DNA of 5,013 nt from Candidatus Methanoperedentaceae archaeon (lineage in GTDB: Archaea > Halobacteriota > Methanosarcinia > Methanosarcinales > Methanoperedenaceae). The stretch lies in the NCBI GenBank assembly GCA_027371625.1, contig DAHXMQ010000136.1, positions 1 to 5,013 on the forward strand, in the 5' to 3' direction. Below the pieces are notes generated by a model that did not search any database, was not told the DNA's origin, and saw nothing but the letters and a program-made list of their open reading frames with translations. This document shows, in pieces, positions 1 through 5,013 of this stretch; the first letter of the stretch is position 1, and every line of letters begins with the position of its first letter. Both the position numbers and the translations under genes were made by a program.

Positions 1-1038
1 GCTAATGCAGTGACCATACTTGACGATACGTATTCGCTCGGAACTATAGAGAATTGGGGCGACCAGAGAACCGCAAGATTCAAGATTTACGTAAATCCCG
101 ATGCAGCCGAGGGCGATTATTATTTCAATGTGTTTATCACATATAGAGGTCAGCAGATTGATAGCAGCACCCCCGCGCCTTTAGAATCGGCAGAGATCAA
201 GGATCAGATATTAACTATTAAAGGTACCCCAGTGGTAGTACTGCTCAATTCGACGCTCGGCGTAGTATCGCCGATGAGCGAAAATAACGAGACACTTGTG
301 TTCAAGAACACTGGCACAGGCACGGTACAGAACGCCGTGGCTGAGCTGAGCCTTGCAGGCGCGAATACAGCGAATACAAACTCGGTGTTTTCCATCCTCG
401 GCGGGGGAACCAAATTCTCCCTCGGCAACCTGAAACCTGGCGATGAAGCAGCTATCACATTTGACCTGGCTGTAGATATAAGCGCATCTCCAGGTGTGTA
501 TAATATCCCTGTAACAATTACAGGCATGAATTACTCTTCTGATGATTTTGCAGGACTTGTGGTAGCAGGAACCACCAATTTCGAACTCAGTTACCAGGAA
601 ACAATGGGTTCCCTGTCGCTCAATGTTGCAAATGTAGGGGTAAATCCAGCAAGTGCTGTTACTGTAAGCCTGCCGCAGCAGGATAACTTCAATGTAATCG
701 GCAGCAGTTCAGCAGTGCTCGGGAGTTTAAATCCCGGCGACTACACATCTGCAATATTCCAGATTGCGCATAAGCTAAGAGCCGGGAACGACCTCAATGT
801 AGTGTTGCAATATACCGACACCAGCGGAGTGAGACACTCGATTACAAAGAATCTTGCAGTGGAGCTATCATTGGCAGGAACCCAAACGGGCGCAGGATAT
901 GCGGGGTATAGAGGTTCGAGAAATACACTCTATACAACCTGGCTGCCCGTGATTGCCATTATAGCACTGCTGGTAGTAGCATACTCGCAGAGAAGGAGAA
1001 TTAAAGCATATCTCCACAGACCCAAGGCGAACAAATGA
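1..1038 (+). CDS. COG1361-type S-layer/Ig-like surface protein, 5'-truncated by window edge
   Basis: Extracytoplasmic, membrane-anchored surface protein, probably the surface partner of the MacB-like permease encoded next. The frame is open from base 1 (Ala-Asn-Ala precede the GTG at 10), so the true start lies upstream and the GTG is not a credible start. Numbering from that GTG, the visible part has 342 residues. It shows repeated Ig-like modules, each ending in a similar block: LG-x-I-x-x-x-GD near 10-18, LGNLKPGD at 138-145 and LGSLNPGD at 238-245, each followed by a beta-strand-rich stretch (for example SPGVYNIPVTITG). A hydrophobic helix at about 311-325 is followed by RRRIK, giving outside-N, inside-C topology. 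N-glycosylation sequons occur at N80, N93 and N174. In archaea COG1361 proteins commonly neighbour ABC ATPase and MacB-like permease genes. The stop overlaps the permease start (ATGA), implying translational coupling. Family call is firm; substrate is unknown. Confidence 0.82.
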   Translation, partial: ANAVTILDDTYSLGTIENWGDQRTARFKIYVNPDAAEGDYYFNVFITYRGQQIDSSTPAPLESAEIKDQILTIKGTPVVVLLNSTLGVVSPMSENNETLVFKNTGTGTVQNAVAELSLAGANTANTNSVFSILGGGTKFSLGNLKPGDEAAITFDLAVDISASPGVYNIPVTITGMNYSSDDFAGLVVAGTTNFELSYQETMGSLSLNVANVGVNPASAVTVSLPQQDNFNVIGSSSAVLGSLNPGDYTSAIFQIAHKLRAGNDLNVVLQYTDTSGVRHSITKNLAVELSLAGTQTGAGYAGYRGSRNTLYTTWLPVIAIIALLVVAYSQRRRIKAYLHRPKANK

Positions 1039-2294
1039 AGCTCTTTGATATTTTCACGTTATCCCTGAGCCATGTCAGGAAAAGCAAGATGCGAACCTGG
1101 CTCACTATAATAGGCATAGTGATAGGAGTGGCTGCTATCGTGGCAATAATCTCCATAGGTCAGGGCATGCAGCAGAGCGTACAGGAACGGCTTAAAAGCC
1201 TCGGGGCTGATTTAATAACGGTCAGCCCCGGCTATTCACGGGCGTCAGGAGGCGGTTTTAGAATGGGAAGAGGTGGGGGCAGTGCGGGTATCAACCTCAC
1301 TGACAGGGATGTGAACGCGATAAAGCAGGTGCCTGGCGTGCTGTATGTGAACGCCATGGTTTCAGGCGAGTCAAGTGTGCAGGTGGGAAGCGAGAACACC
1401 TCAGTACGCATAACAGGCGTTGATCCGGTAGTTTGGCGCAACTTTGTTACCACCGACCTTGAATCAGGCAGGTATCTCCAGCCCGGCGATTCGAATGCCG
1501 TGGTTGTCGGGAACTCTTTAGCGCACGGCACTTTCCTGAATGACCTTACCCTGAACAAGCCGATTACTATCGGAGGCAAGACCTTTAAAATAGTCGGAAT
1601 CCTTGCCCCGTCCGGGGGTGGTTTTGGAGGAGAAGGTACGGATAATGGAGTGTATATGACATCGACTTATGCCCGCGAGGTTATAACTACGAACGTCCCG
1701 TTAAACACGTACACTTCTATCATGGTAAAGATATCAGACCCATCGCTGGCTGACCAGCTTACCCAGGAGATTACGAACAAGCTGATGCCTGAGAGGCATG
1801 TCAATCCAAGAACACAGGATTTTACAGTAACTGCTTTTGCAGATATCCAGCAGCAGATACAAAGCGTAACTCAGACAATATCGCTCTTCCTTACTTCAAT
1901 TGCAGCTGTCTCGCTTCTCGTAGGCGCTGTAGGTATTGCGAATACCATGTTCATGTCTGTCATGGAACGCACAAAGCAAATAGGATTGATCAAGGCTCTC
2001 GGCGGAACCGATAACGAAGTGATGAAGGTTTTCCTAATAGAGTCAGGGCTATTCGGATTCGTCGGAGGAATACTTGGAATAATCTTCGGGATTGTGGTAT
2101 CTGTGATGATATCTGTGGCAGGCATCCGGGCAATCGGGATGGGCGGCGGGGGGACGATGACCCCGGTTATCACTCCGGAGCTTCTTGTCTTCGCACTTAC
2201 CTTTTCGGTTTTCGTCGGCGTTATTTCAGGCGTGGTGCCCGCAAGAACTGCGGCAAAGATGAACCCTGTAGAAGCTTTGCGGTTTGAGCAATAG
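1035..2294 (+). CDS. MacB/FtsX-family ABC transporter permease
   Basis: Membrane permease of a type VII (MacB/LolCE-like) ABC system, which couples cytoplasmic ATP hydrolysis to conformational work on the outer face and does not use a classical transport channel. It has 419 residues, normal for the family. TM1 is at about 21-43 (preceded by the usual RKSKMRTWLT), followed by a large extracytoplasmic MacB_PCD-like domain at about 45-275 and three C-terminal helices at about 281-304, 334-362 and 382-402. Family hallmarks are NTMFMSVMERTKQIGLIKALGG at 303-324 and the ending PARTAAKMNPVEALRFE at 402-418. Glycine-rich stretches lie at about 72-84 and 368-373. The ATG overlaps the upstream stop by four bases, with a modest AAGGCG eight bases ahead. 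There is no ATPase domain in the protein or elsewhere in the window, so the partner ATPase should be encoded upstream or elsewhere. Whether it exports a compound or handles lipoproteins or surface proteins cannot be told. Confidence 0.93.
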   Translation: MKLFDIFTLSLSHVRKSKMRTWLTIIGIVIGVAAIVAIISIGQGMQQSVQERLKSLGADLITVSPGYSRASGGGFRMGRGGGSAGINLTDRDVNAIKQVPGVLYVNAMVSGESSVQVGSENTSVRITGVDPVVWRNFVTTDLESGRYLQPGDSNAVVVGNSLAHGTFLNDLTLNKPITIGGKTFKIVGILAPSGGGFGGEGTDNGVYMTSTYAREVITTNVPLNTYTSIMVKISDPSLADQLTQEITNKLMPERHVNPRTQDFTVTAFADIQQQIQSVTQTISLFLTSIAAVSLLVGAVGIANTMFMSVMERTKQIGLIKALGGTDNEVMKVFLIESGLFGFVGGILGIIFGIVVSVMISVAGIRAIGMGGGGTMTPVITPELLVFALTFSVFVGVISGVVPARTAAKMNPVEALRFEQ

Positions 2295-2330
2295 GAGGCA
2301 TGTGACCATCATTGCATAAATCTTATCGTT

Positions 2331-2350
2331 CAAAAGGAATATACAATATC
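2331..2350 (+). promoter_or_regulatory. Candidate archaeal promoter (BRE/TATA-like) for the PHP-DedA-regulator operon
   Basis: The 96-base gap between the permease stop and the PHP gene contains a purine-rich CAAAAGGA followed by AATATACAAT, resembling an archaeal BRE plus TATA box. A start about 25 bases downstream of the box centre would give a short leader of roughly 20 bases that includes the GGAGGT. A second A/T-rich candidate (GCATAAATCTT) lies near 2314-2324. No T-run terminator is seen after the permease, so read-through from upstream is also possible. Confidence 0.45.
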
Positions 2351-2377
2351 TATGATAAACCGATTCATCGGGTAAGT

Positions 2378-2383
2378 GGAGGT
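2378..2383 (+). promoter_or_regulatory. Strong Shine-Dalgarno fixing a TTG start
   Basis: GGAGGT sits seven bases before the TTG at 2391. An in-frame TGA lies immediately upstream (2388-2390). The essential HxH motif begins only 16 residues into the protein, with no other start codon between. TTG at 2391 is therefore the only workable start. Confidence 0.85.
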
Positions 2384-2390
2384 CGATTGA

Positions 2391-3296
2391 TTGGAAAGTA
2401 AAAATAACCTTGAGAATTGCGGAAAAGCTGACACGCATGTCCATACAAAATATTCTGGCTTCAGTAAATATTCACTCGCCCAGTTTCCTGAATCCATATC
2501 CGAGCCTGGTATGGTCGTTAAGGCTGCTATAAGGAAAGGATTTGATGTTTTATGCATCACAGACCACAATTCAATAGCAGGCGCTCTTAAAGCACAACAA
2601 TACGCTGGTAAAGAAATCGTGGTTGTTATAGGCGAGGAGGTTTCCACCAGCGAAGGTGAGATGATCGGCCTTTTTCTCCATGAAAGAATTGACCCAGAAC
2701 TCAGCGCAGAAGAAACTGCAAAGCGTATTCATGAGCAGGATGGTATTGCTATAGCGCCCCATCCATTCAGCCCGCACTGCCAATGTCTGGGACGCAGGGT
2801 ATTGCATCTTGATTTAGATGCAATCGAGGTCTTCAATGCCATACACCGCGACCCGTACTCGAACAGGCTTGCATCAAGAAATTTTATTGCAAATGGAAAA
2901 GCCATCACGGGTGGAAGCGATGCTCATTCCATTGAAATGGTCGGAAACGCATATACAACCTTTTCAGGAAGTTCTGCCGATGACCTGAGAGCCTCAATAC
3001 TGCATAGAAGTACATCTTTCGGCGGAGAGGTAACATCGCTTGCAGCCTGCGTCCGGTGGAGTAAAGGTGCTGCATTGGAGATAGGCAAAGCCGCATATAA
3101 CTCGCTTCGCGGGCAAATACAGCACGATGATGTGCTCCAGGCAAGGGTGGACAGGATAAAAAAACGCAACAAGATAATAGCACTGGTCGCATCTGCGATG
3201 TTTTTAATGCCTCCGATTCCCCATATATCCGGAGAGATTGGCGAGAGGATCACAAGGAAAAAAGCCAAAAGGATATGGGACGAAAACAGCATCTGA
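2391..3296 (+). CDS. PHP-domain metal-dependent phosphoesterase
   Basis: Predicted cytoplasmic phosphoesterase (COG0613-like) of the PHP superfamily, whose members use a two- or three-metal centre to hydrolyse phosphoester bonds. It has 301 residues. The metal-site motifs are all present in order: HVH at 16-18, TDHNS at 57-61, GEE at 81-83, APHPF at 122-126 and GSDAHS at 175-180, so it should be active. The region after about 180 (NAYTTF, then a helical part) resembles the PHP-associated C-terminal region. A hydrophobic stretch at about 261-277 lies between basic segments (RIKKRNK before, RKKAKR after), suggesting peripheral or monotopic membrane association, which is unusual for a simple PHP enzyme. 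It starts at a TTG with a strong GGAGGT. The DedA gene follows 12 bases after the stop. Substrate is unknown; nucleotide, oligonucleotide or phospholipid-linked phosphates are all possible. Confidence 0.88.
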   Translation: MESKNNLENCGKADTHVHTKYSGFSKYSLAQFPESISEPGMVVKAAIRKGFDVLCITDHNSIAGALKAQQYAGKEIVVVIGEEVSTSEGEMIGLFLHERIDPELSAEETAKRIHEQDGIAIAPHPFSPHCQCLGRRVLHLDLDAIEVFNAIHRDPYSNRLASRNFIANGKAITGGSDAHSIEMVGNAYTTFSGSSADDLRASILHRSTSFGGEVTSLAACVRWSKGAALEIGKAAYNSLRGQIQHDDVLQARVDRIKKRNKIIALVASAMFLMPPIPHISGEIGERITRKKAKRIWDENSI

Positions 3297-3308
3297 AAAA
3301 CGATAACA

Positions 3309-3890
3309 ATGCCAGCAGATATCAGTTTTCCCCTATTTCTTTTCCTCATATCCATGGCATCGCCGTTTGGCATTCCTCTCGGTGAGACATTTCTCATTAT
3401 ATCAGCAGGTTCGATCTCTGGCAAATTCACAGATTATGTTTTCTTTGTAACCCTGATATTTCTGGGACTTGTTATCGGCGATATTTCATCCTATGGAGTA
3501 GCATCGTATTTCGAGACAGGATTTATAAAAAAATTGCGTAAATATGACTGGTATAAGAAAACGTATGAACTCGGTGAAAGTTTCTTTAATAGATATGGGG
3601 CATTGAGTGTGTTCCTGAGCCGATTTCTGGTGCTTGGACTTGGTGCTCCTGTCAACTACCTCTCTGGTTTCAGCAAATACTCCTTCAGAAAATTTCTTAT
3701 CTCTGCTACTTCAGGAGAGCTTGTATATGCTATGCTCTATACATATATCGGCTTTGCTTTCAGGGGATCATCGCTTTCCATTTTAGATTTGATACTTGAT
3801 CTCTCATTAATTGCCATAACGATTTTAGCAGGTGCGCTGGCTTTAATACTGTTAAATAAATATCTGAAGGATGGAAGGCGCCATCAATGA
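3309..3890 (+). CDS. DedA-family (SNARE-associated/VTT) integral membrane protein
   Basis: Polytopic membrane protein of 193 residues, typical of DedA proteins. Several characterised members flip polyprenyl-phosphate carriers or phospholipids across the membrane. Seen in order: a re-entrant-like N-terminal segment with PFGIPLGETF at 19-28 (the family's P-x-G-E/D site), a hydrophobic helix with GDISSYG at 57-63, FFNRYG at 92-97, LSRF at 103-106, then PVNYLSGFSKYSFRKF at 114-129, matching the usual 'PVN-LLAG-S---FR-F' block. C-terminal helices lie at about 135-150 and 157-182. The second conserved arginine, normally about six residues after the first in the R-F-x-P-x-x-R motif, is absent (R105 is followed by FLVLGLGAP), and the proline of that motif is a valine. 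The start has no clear Shine-Dalgarno, so it is probably coupled to the PHP gene. The stop overlaps the regulator's ATG. Its 3' part (3748-3838) recurs at the window end. Confidence 0.88.
   Translation: MPADISFPLFLFLISMASPFGIPLGETFLIISAGSISGKFTDYVFFVTLIFLGLVIGDISSYGVASYFETGFIKKLRKYDWYKKTYELGESFFNRYGALSVFLSRFLVLGLGAPVNYLSGFSKYSFRKFLISATSGELVYAMLYTYIGFAFRGSSLSILDLILDLSLIAITILAGALALILLNKYLKDGRRHQ
3748..3838 (+). repeat. 91-bp exact direct repeat, copy 1 (inside dedA)
   Basis: These bases are identical to 4923-5013, with an offset of 1175 bases. The copy covers DedA residues 147 (from its second base) to 176, that is, the last membrane helix region. Matching stops abruptly at the left (A at 3747 against T at 4922). 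The right limit is set by the window edge, so the repeat may be longer. Confidence 0.97.
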
Positions 3891-4813
3891 ACATTCGATT
3901 ACTCTTGCTCCTGCTTATAATACTGGTCACCTCTGCGCGTGCACAGACGCTAAACGAGGAGCAGGTATTGCTCAATGGATATGTGGACGATTCGGGTAAA
4001 GTACTCCTGACTGGATACACCACGCCAGGATCGCTGCCCTACATGCCTTTCTTGAATGGAACACAGTACACCTTTGACAATAGTACCAACCAGCTTTATG
4101 CTGTTATAGACACGCTGACATCCAAGAGCGCAGATACATGGTCGCTTAACTTTTCTCTGGATGGTTATTATTCAGACTATTCTGCAACATTCTATCTTCC
4201 AGCAGGTTCCGAGGTCACGAAAATAGATATACAACCCGAACTCAATTACCAGGTTCAGGTCAAGGAAGATTCGCTTATACTGGCAGTTCAGGGATACAAG
4301 GTAGAATCGCCATGGATTAAAGTGGATTACAAACTGCCAGCCGTTGAACAGATCGGATCAAACGGTTCAATTGAAGTCGATGATAAACTACCAATTGGCT
4401 CTGTGCTTCCTGTATCTATAGCTATTGCGCTGATTGCTGGAGTTATTGTCGTATTTTATAGACGCAGAAAGAGAGGTACGCTCGTTCCTGAAAAGAAAGA
4501 ATCCCAGGACAAAGAAACACAGGTAATCCCTGAAACGAAGCCTGAAACCGGGAAAATCCGCATCACTGGCGAGATGCAAAAAGTTATAGATACCCTTTCG
4601 GATAAGGAGAAGGCGATAATAGGCTTGCTGATAAGAAATGGTGGCTCTGCAAAACAGGCTGACATTCGGTATGAGACAGGAATCCCAAAATCCTCGCTTA
4701 CAGGCATAATAAACGCTCTAAAGAGGAGAAACATAATAAAAAAACGTGAAAACGGAAGAACGAACGTGATCGAACTTTCAGAATGGTTTTTATCAGAGAA
4801 AGAACTCAAATAA
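3887..4813 (+). CDS. Membrane-anchored winged-HTH transcriptional regulator (COG2512-like) with extracytoplasmic sensor domain
   Basis: One-component transmembrane regulator of 308 residues. Residues 1-19 form a signal peptide (MNIR, leucine-rich core, SARA before Q20). Residues 20 to about 168 are a beta-rich extracytoplasmic domain with N-x-S/T sequons at N57, N65, N88 and N159, consistent with exposure outside. A membrane helix at about 171-190 is followed by the stop-transfer YRRRKR. A charged, proline-containing linker runs from about 197 to 227. A C-terminal winged helix occupies about 230-305: helices around LSDKEKAIIGLLIRNGG, ADIRYETGIPKSSLTGIINAL as the helix-turn-helix, and a wing at KKRENGRTNVIEL. 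This architecture matches archaeal COG2512 predicted membrane-associated regulators. The ATG overlaps the dedA stop by four bases, and GGAAGG lies eight bases ahead. It probably senses the envelope and regulates its own operon or surface genes; target and signal are unknown. Confidence 0.87.
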   Translation: MNIRLLLLLLIILVTSARAQTLNEEQVLLNGYVDDSGKVLLTGYTTPGSLPYMPFLNGTQYTFDNSTNQLYAVIDTLTSKSADTWSLNFSLDGYYSDYSATFYLPAGSEVTKIDIQPELNYQVQVKEDSLILAVQGYKVESPWIKVDYKLPAVEQIGSNGSIEVDDKLPIGSVLPVSIAIALIAGVIVVFYRRRKRGTLVPEKKESQDKETQVIPETKPETGKIRITGEMQKVIDTLSDKEKAIIGLLIRNGGSAKQADIRYETGIPKSSLTGIINALKRRNIIKKRENGRTNVIELSEWFLSEKELK

Positions 4814-4825
4814 AGCTTTTTTAAC
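4811..4825 (+). terminator. Candidate archaeal T-run terminator
   Basis: Directly at the regulator's TAA stop the sequence is TAAAGCTTTTTTAAC, with six consecutive T residues at 4817-4822. Archaeal termination commonly uses U-rich runs without a required hairpin. No strong GC stem precedes it, so strength cannot be judged. Confidence 0.5.
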
Positions 4826-4840
4826 ATCAATGTTCTGCAT

Positions 4841-4853
4841 CAAAATTATATAT
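4841..4853 (+). promoter_or_regulatory. Candidate TATA-like promoter element
   Basis: CAAAATTATATAT lies about 35 bases ahead of an ATG at 4883. A purine-type BRE-like CAAAA directly precedes TTATATAT. Transcription about 25 bases downstream of the box centre would start near 4875, giving a very short leader, as is common in archaea. It follows a T-run terminator, so it is well placed to begin a new transcript, but the gene behind it is doubtful because of the repeat. Confidence 0.4.
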
Positions 4854-4882
4854 CGTTATCCTCGGCAGAATGGATCGAGGAA

Positions 4883-5013
4883 ATGCCTGTTCTCGGCAAT
4901 TCTTTCATTCCGCTTGATAATTTCGGCTTTGCTTTCAGGGGATCATCGCTTTCCATTTTAGATTTGATACTTGATCTCTCATTAATTGCCATAACGATTT
5001 TAGCAGGTGCGCT
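4883..5013 (+). CDS. Possible truncated open frame: new N-terminus joined in frame to a DedA C-terminal segment (partial, runs off the edge)
   Basis: From the ATG at 4883 (GAGG at 4877-4880, close to the start) the frame reads MPVLGNSFIPLDNF and then continues as GFAFRGSSLSILDL and onward, which is the DedA tail in the same reading frame as in the intact gene. It remains open to the window end. If real, the product is a short protein with about 14 new residues followed by a single membrane helix, or the beginning of a fused remnant. It may equally be a duplication junction with no function, or an assembly artefact. The frame is also open upstream back to the regulator's TAA at 4811-4813, so openness alone is weak evidence. 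Confidence 0.25.
   Translation, partial: MPVLGNSFIPLDNFGFAFRGSSLSILDLILDLSLIAITILAGA
4923..5013 (+). repeat. 91-bp exact direct repeat, copy 2 (at window end)
   Basis: Identical in all 91 bases to 3748-3838 and in the same orientation. It ends exactly where the window ends. The region before it, 4814-4922, has no counterpart upstream of copy 1, so the join at 4922/4923 is a real breakpoint in this sequence. Perfect identity indicates a very recent duplication or an assembly effect. Confidence 0.97.

Noticed and set aside
204..527. Minus-strand open frame opposite the COG1361 gene
   Set aside because: It lies fully inside a well-supported gene with a consistent repeat-domain protein, and its translation shows no family features.
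1232..1579. Minus-strand open frame inside the permease gene
   Set aside because: Proline- and serine-rich shadow translation opposite a clear MacB-type permease; no start signal or motif.
2924..3430. Minus-strand 168-residue open frame spanning the PHP/dedA junction
   Set aside because: Crosses two clear + strand genes, both with intact family motifs; hydrophobic appearance comes from the reverse of membrane-coding sequence.
4456..4830. Minus-strand 124-residue open frame opposite the regulator's 3' half
   Set aside because: Antiparallel shadow of the winged-helix coding region; no recognisable domain.
4859..4881. Small hairpin TCCTCG/CGAGGA with an 11-base loop covering the GAGG ahead of the ATG at 4883
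   Set aside because: A six-base stem is too short to call a riboswitch or attenuator, and the downstream gene is itself doubtful.
4861..4898. Short direct repeat CTCGGCA at 4861-4867 and 4892-4898
   Set aside because: Seven bases once repeated is expected by chance; no array or operator spacing is evident.
1..5013. CRISPR array, tRNA/rRNA, insertion sequence or toxin-antitoxin genes
   Set aside because: I found no regularly spaced repeats, no cloverleaf-like or rRNA sequence, no transposase motifs and no small paired open frames. The only repeat is the pair at 3748 and 4923.

Overview
The window looks archaeal and is most like the Methanosarcinales / ANME-2 / 'Ca. Methanoperedens' type of euryarchaeote. 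This rests on gene families and signals, not on any database match. It holds an S-layer-type (COG1361) surface protein fused in transcription to a MacB-like ABC permease, a PHP-domain metal phosphoesterase, a DedA protein, and a membrane-anchored winged-helix regulator of the COG2512 kind. Upstream signals are A/T-rich TATA-like boxes with purine-rich stretches in front, and the likely terminator is a plain T-run. The genus is uncertain. All credible genes are on the + strand and are tightly packed.

Layout. (1) 1-1038: 3' part of a COG1361 extracytoplasmic protein with Ig-like repeats and a C-terminal membrane anchor. (2) 1035-2294: a complete MacB/FtsX-type permease, overlapping the first gene by ATGA. 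Together they are the tail of an ABC export or surface-handling operon; the ATPase is not in the window and is probably upstream. (3) 2295-2390: a short intergenic region with a TATA-like box and a strong GGAGGT that fixes a TTG start. (4) 2391-3296 PHP phosphoesterase, 3309-3890 DedA-family membrane protein, 3887-4813 membrane-anchored wHTH regulator. These have 12-nt and -4-nt spacing and look like one operon. (5) 4814-5013: a T-run terminator, a TATA-like element, and then a 91-base exact copy of the 3' part of the dedA gene, running to the window edge.

How the parts may work together. The first pair fits an archaeal MacB-like machine in which a surface Ig-like protein sits next to the permease. 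In the second group, a cytoplasmic phosphoesterase with a hydrophobic C-terminal stretch, a DedA-type lipid-carrier flippase candidate and a one-component transmembrane regulator suggest a cell-envelope or lipid-phosphate module that senses outside and regulates inside. That is inference only.

The most noteworthy signal is the repeat at the end. It is what a tandem duplication with an 1175-bp period (3748-4922, carrying the whole regulator gene) would produce, or else an assembly artefact. The junction keeps the DedA reading frame behind a new ATG, with a TATA-like box and a GAGG nearby. I do not see a clear new defence or mobile system.
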